64,000 nt of DNA from Saururus chinensis (taxonomy: Eukaryota; Streptophyta; Magnoliopsida; Piperales; Saururaceae): assembly GCA_035235625.1 (NCBI GenBank), contig CP141145.1:4526001-4590000 (forward strand), given 5' to 3'. The position numbers and the translations under genes are program-made. The notes under the pieces were generated by a model. That model worked only from the letters and a program-made list of their open reading frames with translations, had not been told where the DNA came from and ran no database searches. Positions 1 through 12,500 of this stretch are shown piece by piece. Numbering within the stretch: position 1 is the first letter of the stretch; each line of letters opens with the position of its first letter.

Positions 1-189
1 CCTCCACTGCCCATCACATGACTTGGAGAGGTGGAGATATAAGTATACTGCAGTGAAGTGAAGAAGCCACTGAAGGTTTCCAACAAGTCACACATAGAAT
101 CACAAAATCACTAAGGCAGGAAATGATCCCCATCAACTTGTGGACCTCACATAGGTCACACCCTTCCAATCAAGAATAAAAACAATGAG

Positions 190-1800
190 CCACAATGTAT
201 TTCTAAAAATAAAAGCCTCCTACCATCTACGAGTCAACAATTAAGTTGTATCAATTAACTTTGTTTTAACCATATTTACTAGGTCATATGGTCTCCACCG
301 TGCTAGATATTAGATCACATCATACTCATGAGTAAAACTAATTAGCTATATTCTTCTTACTTAGCGTAGCAACAAAGTATCTATAATCATTTACTTACTT
401 TTCCTCTATTAATATCTATTACATGTATGCACACTAAGCACCAATCACACAAGATAAGTTTGAAATTATAACTTACATACACTCTTATTTATCTACCTAT
501 ATGTAAACCTAACTTGCTCAAATATAATGTCCACACAATATAATTTAAAAAATAAAAAACCTCCTACTATCAACAGTCAATAATTAGGTTATATCAATTA
601 ACTTTGTTTTAACCATATATACTAGATCATATGGTCTCCTCTATGCTAGATAATAGATTACATCATACTCAATAGTAAAACTAATTAGCTATATTCTTCT
701 TACTTAGAGTAACAACAAAAAATATATAATCATTTACTTACTTTTCATCTATTAATATCTATTACAAGCATGAACACTAAGTACCAAACACACAAGATAA
801 GTTTTGAAATTATAACTTACATACATTCTTATTTATTTACCCATATGCAAACCTAAGTTGCTCAAATTTAATGAGCACACAATGTACTTCGAAAAATAAA
901 AACCTCTTACCATCTACCAGTCAACAGATAGGTTGTATCAATTAACTTTGTTTTAACCATATATACTAGGTTGTTGTCTCATCTTTGCTAGATATCAGAT
1001 CACATCATTCAAACCTACCTTGTAAACCCATATTGCGCAAATCTAATGACCACACACAATGTACTTCAAAAAATAAAAGCCTCCTACCGTCTATCCGTCA
1101 ACAGTTAGGCTGTATCAATTAACTTTGTTTTAACCATATAGTTTAGGTTGTTGTCTCCTCCTTGTTAGATATCAGATCACATCATTCAAACATACCTTGT
1201 GAACTTATCTTGCACAAATATAATGATCACACACAATGTACTTCAAAAAATAAAAGATTTTTACCATCTACTAGTCAACAATTAGGCTGTATTAGTTAAT
1301 TTTGTTTTAACCATATAGTCTAGGTCATATGGTCTCCTCTTTGCTAGATATCATATCACATCATTCAAACCTACCTTGTAAACCCATCTTGCACAAATCT
1401 AATGACCACACAATGTACTTCGAAAAATAAAAGCCTCCTACCACTACCAGTCAACATTTAGGTTGTATCAATTAACTTTGTTTTAACCATATATTCTAGG
1501 TCATATGATCTCCTCCTTGCTTAGATATCAAATCACATAATTAAAACCTACTTTGTAAACCTATTTTGCTCAAATCGAATGACCATACAATGTACTTCGA
1601 CAAATAAAAGCCTCCTACCATCTACCAGCCAACAGTTATGTTGTATCAATTAACTTTCTTTTAACCATATAAATAAGGTCATATGGTCTCCTCATCGCTA
1701 AATATCATATCACATCATTCAAATAATGAGTACAACCAATAAGCTATATTCTTCTTACTTAGCCTACCAACAAACCATATATAATAATTTAATTACTTTC
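190..1800. repeat. Tandem repeat array, 178-bp and ~343-bp units
   Basis: A core starting TTAACTTTGTTTTAACCATA recurs at about 255, 596, 941, 1119, 1297, 1471 and 1649. The first two intervals are about 341-345 bp and the next four are 174-178 bp. The longer unit carries an extra block (TAATTAGCTATATTCTTCTTACTTAG and following bases) that is missing from the short units and returns in the last copy. Non-coding and AT-rich. It could be LTR sub-repeats or a local satellite; no element boundary is visible. Confidence 0.85.
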
Positions 1801-2737
1801 CATCTATAGTCACATATAGAAAATTAGAGTTGATTGAACAAAATATGCCAAGTGTTGCCACATGAGACAATTGAACAAAAGATACAATCAAAATACATAA
1901 TTCATTACTTTTAGCCTGAATTTTTTATTACAACAAATTGGAAGAACATAATTTATCATATAAAATCAAAATACAACCATACTTTACAAACCCAAGTGAC
2001 AAAATTTGACAACCCATTTGAGGGAAAATTGAAGCAAAAAGCTATAAAATAATTTATAAAATAAAATAGAGGATCAAAATGCTTGGACATAAGTAAAGAT
2101 TGCAAAAACAACAACCTGAAATCAAACATAATTACAATCATAATCAACATATAAACAAATGTACATTCGAGGCGTTCTTTCATGAAAGTTATGTGCAAAC
2201 AAGGCCAAAAGATACATCTAATATCTTCTCTTGTCACAATAGAATAGCATCATATGATCATAATTAAAATTAACAAAGCTAAATGGATGAAAAATAGAAG
2301 CTGACATATACATAAATAGCTGAAGAAACAAGCATAAAATTGACACAAAAATTTTGAATTGGAGCTTTATGAATTCAGACTAAATATGAAACATAATTAT
2401 AAACTGAGATAGCATAGGTACTATGTAATAATCATGGTCGCATGAGTTGATTGATCAAAGAAAACAAAGATTGAAGCTCTTTTCTTTGAAATATTTATCA
2501 ACACAAACTGGATAACCATAAATCGTCAGAAGTAATTGAAATAACATTACAAATCCAAGTGACCAGACACTTAGATGTGCCCACCGATGTGAGTGAAAAT
2601 CATACCAGAAACCAATGTATCAAAGCGCTTTGCTTACAAGTACAAATTGCACAAACAAGAACTAAAAATTACATATAATCAACATAAAGAAATATCTTTG
2701 AAACATATATGCAGAATCTAGAAACACAAGATTTAAA
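1800..2737. other. AT-rich intergenic stretch, nothing recognised
   Basis: No coding exon, RNA gene or repeat boundary could be supported here. The only open frame (minus strand, 1956-2237) encodes a low-complexity Phe/Leu/Ile-rich peptide and looks like chance. Confidence 0.5.
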
Positions 2738-4235
2738 GGGCCCGTTTGGGAGGCAATTTCTGCCCCCAAAAAGCGATTTGTTTAGGATGGAAATCGCTTT
2801 CCCTGATGAAAACTGTATGGAAGGGCGATTTCAAGACAAAATTAAAATCTTGTTAAAAAGCCATTTCCCACTCAGGAAAAGTTGTTTTTCCTTTCTACTA
2901 GAACTCTCCTATTGAGGAGAGTTCCTATAGAAATTGCTTTCTACGGGAGGCGAAAATTATAATGATCACACTTATGACACAACTGTCCCCCCCGACTCTC
3001 ATCTCTTTGACACCAACCTCTTCACCTTCGCATCCCGCTCCACCCACCACCCAGGCGGCCACTACCACCACCTCCAGAACATCTCTGACCATCTCTCCCT
3101 CATCCTTTGACCATCTTTCCCTCATCCTCTGAGAGATCGACTCCTCCCCAAAGAAGCTCACCCGCATGGAGAACCAGCTCCTCGGCTTTGAAATTATGGA
3201 TCCGACTGGAAAGCCTAGCGCCCCTAGTGAGCTTAAGCTCTTCCTCCACCACCACCCATCTTCTATTGGGGAAGGACTCCAAGACCGGGATTACAGAGAT
3301 GGTATCCTCCATTGGCCACTCCTATGCTGGCTCCGCCTAGCTGTTGTCCCAGTTCATGATCTACAAGCTCGGGGGACCCTACCCAGATGAATCTACCCCG
3401 GCCCAAAAGCTGATTTTGTAGGGCTGTGAGCCCCTGCCCCACCAGAGATGCTTCCTCAAATCGGCCACAAAGAATGGACTTTTGCCTCTTCCTCTCTCCC
3501 TCTGAAGCCGGTAAGAGAGAATCTTCTCAGCTAGAGCGGATTTGGCTACAATAACTTTTGTTGTCTCCTCAAAAGGAATATCAACAATGGGTAGGGCTTT
3601 GATTTGGTGAACAACAGATACGAGAAGTAGAGGTGGATCAAGCCCGGGGGAAGAACGATTTCACTGCTGACAATGTCTTGTCCATGGGGGGTGGTGGGAT
3701 CATAACCGGGTTTGACATGAATGGCAGGTTTGGAAATTTTGTTGTTGTGATGGCTGAAAAGAACATCACCATCATTACCTCTGCATTGGACATGGGTGCC
3801 CTTTACAGTGAATTTGTGGCAAAAGGGGGTTTGTTTCCCTTGTTCGTGAGTAAGAACCAGAGGTTTCTATTTTATGATGGGGTGTTTGATCTGGTCCATG
3901 CTGCATCTGGGCTAGGGATGGAACCCAGGTGGAGAAGATGGAGTTTTTTATGTTTGACATTAATAGGATCTTGAGGACGAATGGCGTGTTTTAGTCGGAC
4001 AACTATCTCTATGTGAACGATGATTAAGAACGCTTTGACTCATAAGGTTACTAAAGTCATTTCACATATAACAATTAGGCTACTTAAACTCGGCTATCCA
4101 AATGTTCAAACGGTACATAAATGCCTTTTTACAATGACCATCCAAATGTCACTATATTTTACTTTTCTTTCTCAAAAGCAATTTAATAAAAACATCACTT
4201 TATTTTCCACTTGAAAATGGTAGTCAAATGGGCCC
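2738..4235. mobile_element. Possible TIR element carrying a captured gene
   Basis: The left end reads GGGCCCGTTTGGGAGGCAAT. The reverse complement of the right end reads GGGCCCATTTGACTACCATT. The first 25 positions match at about 17 sites, including GGGCCC, TTTG and a CA..TTTC block. GGGCC-type ends with GTTTGG are common in plant DNA transposons and MITEs (established knowledge). The flanks on both sides are A-rich (AAA), which could be a 3-bp target duplication but is too simple to prove one. The interior carries a decayed methyltransferase-like gene, as in Pack-type elements. The superfamily is not assigned, and a chance pairing of two GGGCCC motifs remains possible. Confidence 0.4.
2995..4060 (+). 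pseudogene. Decayed S-adenosylmethionine methyltransferase-like gene (At1g29790 family)
   Basis: Translation on the + strand gives family blocks in order but in shifting frames. They are HHPGGHYHHLQNISDHLSLI (about 3045-3105), MENQLLGFEIMDP and LKLFLHHH (from 3166), LLGKDSKTGITEMVSSIGHS (frame of 3107-3340), ARGKNDFTADNVLSMGGGGI (from 3645), GFDMNGRFGNFVVVMAEKNI, then FVAKGGLFPLF, FDLVHAASGLG and FMFDINRILRTNG (to about 3990). The order and spacing match plant methyltransferases of the At1g29790 type, whose motif I (GGGSG) is here degraded to NGRFG. Several stops and frameshifts make it non-functional. No intron-like interruption was seen, so it may be a retrocopy or a copy of a single-exon gene. 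It lies between the GGGCCC ends at 2738 and 4235, which suggests capture by a transposon. The assignment rests on remembered family motifs and should be confirmed by protein search. Confidence 0.7.
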
Positions 4236-4950
4236 AAAGAAAGACAAACCTCAACATCTCCATGCATCTTTACATTGCCGCCATTTTCCGATAACCTTGG
4301 CCCTTCAGACAAACTGGGTTCGAAGCTAATGGACCAAGAATTCTTAGTGATAATTGGGAGAGGACACAAGCGGCCGAGGGACCTTCTTGGACTAAAGGGA
4401 TTGGATGTGAAAATGAGGAGGAGATGAAGGATGAGGAGATGTGGGAGAAGATGATGGAGGAGACGGGGGTGGAAGAGGGGAGGGAGGCAACTCCTCTCTT
4501 AAGAAGCTTTTTGAATGCTACCTCAGTTTCATTGATAAGCCTACCTCGGTATAGTATGCCATATCCATCTTCACCAAGCATATCCCAAATCGTCCACTTC
4601 AACAAGAGGGTGGGGGAGGCGGGAGAGGGGGATTCCTAAGGTGGGGATGAGGGACTGTGAGATAGAGGAGGGAGAGGGGGTGGATTTTGAAGGGGGAGAA
4701 AGGACTGTGAGAAAGGGGAGGAGGCAGGAGGCAAAGAGGGACGGGTGGGGAGAGATGAGCAGGTGGGTGGATTCGGAATGAGGGAGGAGGTAGAGTAGGT
4801 CGATCGATTCCGAATCGAAAGGAAAGGAGGGTTAAGCGGTGGTATTGTTGAAGAAGAGTTTCCAGATGATTGATACTTCTCTTCTGCTTCTGGTTCTGAA
4901 AACCTTCTCCGGGTAGGTAGAGATCAATCTTGCTGTTGTTCTTATGGAGG
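4236..4950. other. Purine-rich junction region
   Basis: Apart from the kinase scrap, this segment is dominated by GGAGGAGATG- and GGGAGAGG-type purine runs on the + strand (about 4415-4800). No real gene was seen. The copia homology begins abruptly at about 4950. Confidence 0.5.
4491..4605 (-). pseudogene. Receptor-like kinase fragment (glycine-rich loop)
   Basis: The minus-strand frame beginning at 4605 reads LGEDGYGILYRGRLINETEV then AFKKLLKR. This matches kinase subdomains I-II of plant receptor-like kinases: the GEGGYGxVYRG glycine loop followed by the A-x-K lysine. The match stops after about 38 residues and continues into unrelated purine-rich DNA, so only a scrap of one exon remains. 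The usual Val of VAVKKL is Phe here. Its neighbours are the captured methyltransferase copy on one side and the broken 5' end of a copia element on the other, so this is a rearranged junction zone. Confidence 0.55.
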
Positions 4951-7793
4951 AAGAACCTGATTTCAATCCCTATTTTGACCAAGAAGGGGTTTGAGGTTAA
5001 GTTCAAGGGGAGTAAGGCAACTGTGGGTAAGGGTGGGGCCGTTTTATTTACTGCTTCTCTAATTAATGGATTGTACTGCTTAGATGTAATGAACTCTATT
5101 GAATCTAATGAAATAAGCGCTTCTGAGTATATTGTTTTGTCTGTGGATGATGCTTTACTTTGGCATATGCGTTTGTGCCATGTAAATATAGATAAGCTAC
5201 ATAGGATGTCGAGCGCTGGGTTGTTACCCAATATATCCAAAGACCTACGTATGTGTGAGGATTGCTTATCGGGTAAGATGAGTAGGCAATCCTTCCAAAA
5301 GGGACAAAGGGCAAATGAACTGCTAGGGGTGGTACATTCTGATATTTGTGGGCCCCTGAATGTTCAGACCCACAGAGGTATGACGTATTTTATTACGTTC
5401 ATTAATGACTATTCAAGATATGGGTACATGTATTTAATAAGCAGGAAGTCTGATGCCTTAGATAAGTTCAAGGAATTTAAAGCTGAGGTAGAGACTCAAT
5501 TAGGCAGGAAAGTAAAAATCCTGAGGACTGACAGGGGTGGCGAGTACACCTCTGACCTGTTTAAAGATTTCTGTACCGATCAGGGAATAGTTCACCAGTA
5601 TACCCTATCGTACACTCCACAGCAAAATGGAGTGGCAGAAAGGCATAATAGGACACTTATGAACATGGTAAGGTCCATGTTAAATCACTATGAGTTAGGA
5701 ACCAACTTCTGGGGTGAGGCTTTAGACACCGCCGTGTACATCCTTAATCGTGTACTAACAAAGGTAGTCCAACGGACACCTTATGAGTTATGGATGGGTC
5801 GACGTCCAAACTTAGGGCATCTTAGAGTGTGGAGGTCTAGAGCACACGTAAAGGTGCCTCACCAGCATAGGTCAAAGCTAGACCCTAAGACCATAAGGTG
5901 CAACTTTATTGGTTACTGTGATCACTCTAAGGGGTACCGATTTGTGGTTCACCACACTGATGGTACAGTGGGGGTTGTTGAGTCTAGAAATGCTTATTTC
6001 TTGGAAGAGGAATTAAACCTTAGAATTCCTAACAAGAAAGTTGATTTATTCGAGGTGATTAAAGAGGCTGGTCCTAACACTTCCCCAAAGAAAGTAATAG
6101 GATCAGATCAAAACCAAACCGAACCTGAACCTAGGGCATTGAGGGAAAGAAGACCTTCAATTTTGTTGAGGGACTTCTATACAATGCTAGGGGAGGACAA
6201 CGTCATGTTAGATGAGCCTATTCTAGATAACCCTATTACCCTTGAGCAAGCTTTAAGTCTTCGAGACGCTCATGAATGGCAGGTTTCTATTCAAGAAGAG
6301 ATGGATTCTATCCTAAAGAACAAGGTTTGGGAGATAGTGGATCCACCTGAAGGGCGAAAGCCCAATGGGTGTAAATGGATCTTCAAAAAGAAGCTTAAAG
6401 CTGATGGGTCTATAGATAAGTACAAGGCGAGATTAGTGGCCAAGGGGTTCACCCAAGTGTATGGGATGGACTTTAAAGAGACATACTCACCGGTGTCAAG
6501 ATTTGACTCGATTAGATGTCTCTTAGCATGCATTGCTTACTTTGATTTAGAGTTGCACCAAATGGATGTAAAGACTGCCTTCCTAAATGGAGATTTAGAG
6601 GAGGAGATTTACATGGAACAACCTGAGGGTTATGTGATTCCTGGAGAGGAACACAAGGTGTACAAGCTCATAAAATCATTATATGGCCTAAAACAATCTC
6701 CTAGGCAATGGTACTTCACTTTTCACAAGGTGATTAGTGAGTATGAGTTCATAGTGAACGAACACGATCATTGTGTCTATACCTTCCGGGATGGGACTAG
6801 GTATATGATGTTGTCTTTGTATGTAGATGACATAATCTTGATGGGGAATGACCTTTGTATGATAGTCAGTTTAAAGGAATGACTCAAAACCCAATTTGAG
6901 ATGAAAGACATGGGTGAGGTATCCTACATCCTAAGGATGAAAATTGACAGAGATAGAAAAGCTAGGAAGCTTAGTATATCTCAAGAGTCATACATAGAGA
7001 GTGTTCTTAAACGCTTCAATGTCATTAGTTGGAAAACCATTGAATCCCCTATATACAAGGGTATTGCGTTGTCTAAGAGTATGGCTCCTTGGACAGAGGA
7101 AGATCGACTCCGGATGGAGTCAGTGCCATATGCACAGGCTATTGGCAGCTGGATGTATGTCATGACTTGTACTCGACCTGATTTGAGTTTTGTGGTAAGC
7201 TTGTTAAGTCGTTACCAAGTAGACCCTGGTCTTTAATATTGGCAAACAGTGAAGAGGGTATTTCGGTACCTTTTAGGGTCTAAGAGTTTAAAACTCACCT
7301 ATCAGGCAAAAGTCTGTCATTGGCTGGATATAGTGATTCAGACTATGCGGGGAATCCAGATGACAGGAAATCCACTGTTGGATATGTCTTCATGTTTAGA
7401 GGCGGTACTATATCGTGGGCAAGCAAGAAACATAAGAGTGTTTCTAAGTCTACAATGGAAGCTGAGTTTTATGCATGCAATATTGCAGCTTACCAGGTAG
7501 TTTGGATTAAAGAGTTTCTAGCAAAATTGGGGATAGAAAACTGGACTGATGCACCTATCCAGATGTATTGCAATAATCTGGCTATAGTGTCGACACTTAA
7601 GAATGGGGAGATCAGTGCTAGGGGTAAGCACATTGAGGTGCATTACTATTACATCTTCAACATGCTACAGAGAGGAAAAGTGATTGTGAGTCATCTTCCT
7701 ACTTCTGAGATGTTGACAGATCCGTTCACTATGGCCTTAGCAATGCATCTATTTTCTAAGCACACTCATAGCATTGGTCTTCGACAAGACTAG
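4930..7793 (+). pseudogene. pol: Copia polyprotein (integrase-RT-RNase H), broken
   Basis: The first frame (4930-6882, 650 codons) contains the integrase zinc finger (H79, H84, C109, C112) and the DDE core: D138 in SDICGPL, D201 in TDRGGEY and E237 in NGVAERHN, with exact D-x35-E spacing. Reverse transcriptase follows, with [20 protein letters not shown], the TAFLNGDL block and YVDD at 631-634. An in-frame TGA at 6880-6882 replaces a Trp codon expected in this family. The same frame resumes through KDMGEVSYIL (6901 on) to a TAA at 7234-7236, then MKRVFRYLLGS. A one-base deletion near 7307 shifts RNase H to the frame 7320-7793 (SDSDYAG, DRKSTVGYVF, KSTMEAEFYA, TDPFT). All catalytic residues named are present. 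Two stops and one frameshift in 2.9 kb suggest moderate age. Confidence 0.93.
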
Positions 7794-8682
7794 CGCTGGT
7801 CACTGTTGGACCATATGAGCCCTTCACCCGTAGTGGGGGATGTTGGACCATGGTATGGGCTCGGGCCAGGTTTGGTCCAACGTGTCGCGGTTTGGGTGAA
7901 CCGGTACGGGTCACGTGGTCCAAGGGTGGTGGGGGCGGACGCGCCAACACCACATGTTCCCTCATTACACATAATTCAGATGAGACCCACACATGTCACA
8001 CATGTACACTAGACATACATCTAGGTGTGCATTTATATATTGTGGGGCCCAGACATGCGAATTAGGTGTTGAGGGTGAGACCCATGTGATTAGCAAGGGG
8101 TTGACCCTATTGCGGGCTTGGCCGTGTGCAGGGGGTCCAGGCCTCCGCGGGCTCTGTGGGACAGAGCCCGCTCCCATTATATTAGACCCTATAGTGGAAT
8201 CGAGAAGAATAGAAGCAGGTTGGCCCATTAATTTCAGCCCACTCAAAAGCCTATGAAAGGATGCTTATTTCTGGCCCGTGCTATATTTGGAAAGAAAGGG
8301 GATTAATTGAGAGGGAGAGAATAAAGGAGAATATTCTCCCTTATTCCCAATTTAAATGGGGCGTCCCCCCCTTATGTGGATCTATGAATTCAATTGGAAT
8401 TTATCTCTCCCCCTTCTCTCTCTCTTGGCTGCCCCCTTCTCTCCTTGTGAGTTTGTTTTTCTTCTTTCTCCTTGGTTGGTGGGCTGAAAGAGGAAGAGGG
8501 TTCTCTTCCTAGGCTTGGACTAATCTTGCGGAGTTTCTTCATCAATCCAAGCACAAAGTTGAGGGATCTACACATATCGTTTGAAGGTAATCCTTATTTC
8601 TATTAATAGATTGAGTAGATCTAATATTGACATGTTAGATCTACCAAAAAGGGCGTGTTAGGGCTATTTTGAGGCCAGGTCA
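4950..8682 (+). mobile_element. Ty1/copia retrotransposon, 5'-truncated (copy 1)
   Basis: The element keeps the end of protease, integrase, reverse transcriptase, RNase H, a polypurine tract and the 3' LTR, in the copia order (integrase before RT). Gag, most of protease, the primer-binding site and the 5' LTR are missing: homology starts at KNLISIP at about 4950. A second, more decayed copy of the same family lies at 15095-20335. The 3' LTR ends about 900 bp upstream of the RAD52-like start codon. Confidence 0.9.
7841..8682 (+). repeat. 3' LTR of copia copy 1
   Basis: The LTR starts with TGTTGGACCATGG right after a purine tract (TAGTGGGGGA, 7831-7840), the expected polypurine primer. Copy 2 shows the same arrangement at 19551-19561. 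A TATA-like TTTATATA lies at about 8033. The right end is set at GGTCA by the last block shared with the copy 2 LTR (GGGCGTG..AGGGCT..GGTCAAT), so it is accurate only to a few bases. The length is about 840 bp. Confidence 0.75.
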
Positions 8683-9000
8683 ATTTATATCAATCTATGT
8701 TAATTATTTTTCTTTTAATTAAATATTATATATATATATATTATTAATTAATATTAAAAATTACATATATTATATAAATTTTGCATAAAAATTAAATTTT
8801 TATGTGCACCACTTTTTTCATCACTGCTTTCAGGCCGACTGCTCTACACAATGTTCACGTGTAACCCTCCGGCAAATTGGGTCCTCGAAGATGGAACCCG
8901 GCAGTCCCTGCTGATGAGAAGCATCGAGATGCAAGAGCGCAGGCGGGACTTCGGAGGGCGGGCTTTCCTTCCCACTTTCGTTTGCGCGCCAAAATGTGAC
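8683..9000. other. AT-rich spacer, then CG-richer upstream region
   Basis: 8700-8800 is nearly pure A/T with a TATATATA run. From about 8830 the composition becomes balanced and leads into the RAD52-like promoter. No gene seen. Confidence 0.5.
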
Positions 9001-9596
9001 CACGTGAGAGCGGTGTAAGAAAGAAATTGACCGTTGAGGAATGCGAGCACGGGGCCGGAGGTGTGGTAGGTAGGTCTTATGAGGCAGGTCCAGCTGGCGC
9101 TTGATCTTTTCAACAAACCTTTGGCAGCAATTTTCAAACCAATCGGATTGCTACCGGCCTTTGACTGCTTGGCAAGAACTGTAATATGTGGAGGATTTAT
9201 CAACACCCAAGCCCACATATAAAGGCGGCTGCTTTCCCTGGCAAGCAAAGCAGAAGAAGAGCATCCAACCTTCCCCAACCCTCTTGACCTTTTCCCTCTC
9301 TTACCTACCTAACCTGCCTCCCCCCCTTATCCTCTCTCCTCCTCTCCCATTTTCATTTTCATTTTCATTTTCATTTTCATTTTCATCTTCAACATCAAGT
9401 TTCATTTGACCCTTCACCCACCATCTTCACTCTTTCTTTGTTCTTCATTCTGTAGCCTCTCTTTGATCCTTTTTTCTTCATTCCATTAAGCCTTTTCCTT
9501 GTTTTCCAGTGATTCAGTCTTCCCATCAATCCTCCTCCATTCTTGTTTTTCTTCCTTCTTTTATCTTTTTTATTGTGTATTTTTTGGGTTGTGGGT
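9001..9596 (+). promoter_or_regulatory. Promoter and 5' leader of the RAD52-like gene
   Basis: A palindromic G-box CACGTG sits at 9001-9006, a site class bound by plant bZIP/bHLH factors. A TATA-like box CATATAAAGG at 9216-9225 is followed by a pyrimidine-rich leader that includes about six ATTTTC repeats (9349-9387). An upstream in-frame ATG at 9543 would add an 18-residue very hydrophobic stretch. It lies in T-rich leader sequence, so the ATG at 9597 is preferred. Confidence 0.55.
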
Positions 9597-12500
9597 ATGG
9601 AAGCAGCAAGCTTCCTGACTAGGCCGACCCTGTTGACGGGGGCCCAGCTGATCCCCGGGGTAGTCGTGGGTACCAAGGGTCGATGTCGTAGAGGGACGGT
9701 TGCCATGGCTTTGCAGATGAACAGCAGTGCCAATAAGGGGGTGCCCAACTCCAACTATGTGGTCCCCTTGGACAAGTCTTCCAGCATCATCCGCCCCCTT
9801 AACGAGATTCTCCGAGACCTCAACAAGAAGGTCCCCGAAAAGATCATCAAACCAGAAGATAACTGCATTCCATGGTATTCATCTCTCTCTCTGTCTTTTT
9901 TGTCAAGTTAAATAAATGAGGAACAAATGGCTTTCTTTTGTTTTTCCGTCAGATTTATCAATCTCATTAGAAGTTGGACTGTTAATATTTATATCCATTG
10001 AGAAGTCCATGGGGCCGCCATTCAGCTGGAATTTGCTTGTTGTATAAAAGGGGTTTACACATATGGAGATTATGGTATCTACATTTGATGATATTCTGTT
10101 TTCGGGATAATGAAGTGAGATTATGGAATTTTGAAATAAACCTTAAGTAAAGTTGATGTTTTCTATTTTATCTACAGAATCAGGATAGAAGACTGTCATA
10201 TGAGAATAGTTCTATCAACATCATTTTTTTTTTTCTTTTCTTTTTCAATAACTTTACTTATTGTGGAGTCTTTTTCCTAATAAATGACAATAACGGCTTC
10301 TATCTGGTCCAATTCTAGAGGAAATTTAAATTTTCAAGTCCTTGGTTTGTTTTGTCTGTTGGGATATATAGTAGCTTGTATGAAAAAACGAACTGTGATA
10401 TCCAGGAATTATATGCTGCTAGATTTTCTTAATTTAACTTGAGTTTAATTGGAAATTTAAAATAGATACTGTTGTGTGGGATTCTGATTCTTGAGCAGCC
10501 TAATTTGATATTGTTCGGTGATCTTCTGTAGGTATCATGCAAACCGAATGTTGAGCTTCTATGCTCCAGGTTAGAATCCTTACATTGATGTTCTTACTTA
10601 TAGCTGCTTTATATTAGAGTCCATGAGTCTATTTCAGTACTGTGATTTTGTTACCTATAGACCAAATACATTTTTCTATAATTATCATTTATGGAAATCC
10701 AAGTTTCTCTTGGTCACTGCACATGTAAATTTGATACCTATGATCTCTTTCTGCACAATTTCATGGCCAAGGATGGGTGGAATGACTTTTCAGTTCCTTG
10801 CTTTGCTTATTTTGAGCCAAATGAATATTGTTGAGCTAGCATAGAAGTTGTCAATAATATTCAGCTCCACATGTCCTACAAAAAACAATAATTATGTCCA
10901 TATCCCCCTCTGCTTCATTCAATATTGAGACTATGGAACGATGGGTCTTTATAAATTAGCAAGAAATTGGTTGTCCAATTGTATATCCTGTTAAAAGGTA
11001 CAGTGTTGTACTTTTAGCGTTCTACAATAGCTTGTGTCCAGTGATACCATGCAAATTTCAGTGCTTTTCTTTTTTAATCCCCAAAAGCTAATTCTGTGCT
11101 AGCACCCATGCTAAGTCAAATGTGTGGTATTGAGCTTGAGCAAGGTCCAATATAAACCCTTGCCCTTGTGTAGATTGCATTTCAAGAATGTTGCTTGTGT
11201 ATACTTCTTTTATGTGCTCATAGTTCTGTTTGCGTCCTCCTTCATTCCTCAGTAAATATATTCATGTTATATCCAACTGATTTAAATTATTTGATGGAAA
11301 TTATGAAAAGGAGATTAAGAACATTGAATATTGTTTTAAGAGTAAGTTAGCTTTTGGAGATGTAATTTGTCGGAAATCACCAGGCATGTTCTCTATTTCC
11401 TCCCTTTGGTTGTGATACTGTATATTTGTTTCTCTTCTTTTTACTGTTAAGGCTTCTCTGCCTTTCAATATTTGCTGCAAAATTGGTTTTGATGGTTATT
11501 CAGTTATATCTTTTCATTGACAATTTGCTCAACCTATTTTTTTGTGGTTTCTTCTCCTTTGACTGGTTAAGTTTGTAATGGGAATCTTGGCTTGAGAATC
11601 CTAAGAACTAAAGGAGCAAGAGAAAAAATTGTGTCTAGCTTCTAAGGGACACCAATTTTACTACGTACACATTCTTTACTCCACATCATATTTGTACATA
11701 TCCATATTGGTATTTTCTCACCTTGTTGACTACCTCCAAACTTTGGTAGTTCAGAACAATATGTTTTACCATGTTAATGGACACATCCCAAATGGGCTTA
11801 AAGGAAAATTTAATAAGACAACAATTGGGCATGCAATACTCTATGGTGGAGAGTGTTGGGTCCCTAAAAAAGTCGTATAGATAAACTAAATGTAGCTAGA
11901 ATGAGGATATTAAGGTTGGAAGGGATGCAAGTGGATGAGGCTAGAAGGGGGAGAGGGAGACCTAAGAGAACGTGGATGGAGTTAATTAGGAAGGATATGA
12001 TTATGCTAGCTCTTATAAAAGATTTAAGTACGAGTGTAAGTGTCATATCCATGTCACCAACCTCAAATTGTTGGGAAAAGGCGCTTTTTGATATTTGATT
12101 ATGATCATGATTTTGATTTTTGTAGGCTGGTGTGGAGAAATAAGAGATGTTATCTTTTCAGACAATGGAAGTGTCACTGTAGTTTATCGTGTCACTATTC
12201 ATGGAACTGATGGAGAGGTATCTTGCTGAATCTTTTTCTGTTTTATTTCACTCTGGTTATTCCATAATTCTCTCAGTTTTGTTAAATCAATGAAGGATAT
12301 GATTTTTTCATCTTTTTATTTATAATATTGTGCTAGTTATCTTCAATTTTTTTTGTATGGGATTCATGACCACTTTCTGTAGTTGATGTCTGAAAGAGCA
12401 TGATTTAATGAGAAGGGGAAATCTAGCCTTAGCTGCAGGATGGGTTAACCCCTTCATGCTGAAGGGGAGCGATAGAGGAGGCTGGGGTTGATGTCATAGG

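Noticed and set aside
4599-5240. 213-codon minus-strand open frame overlapping the copia start
   Set aside because: It runs antisense through real copia coding sequence and then through a low-complexity Pro/Leu tract.
9543-9596. Upstream in-frame ATG giving an MFFFLLLSFLL start for the RAD52-like protein
   Set aside because: The stretch is T-rich leader sequence that happens to be open. The ATG at 9597 begins a normal transit-peptide-like sequence. RNA data could overturn this.
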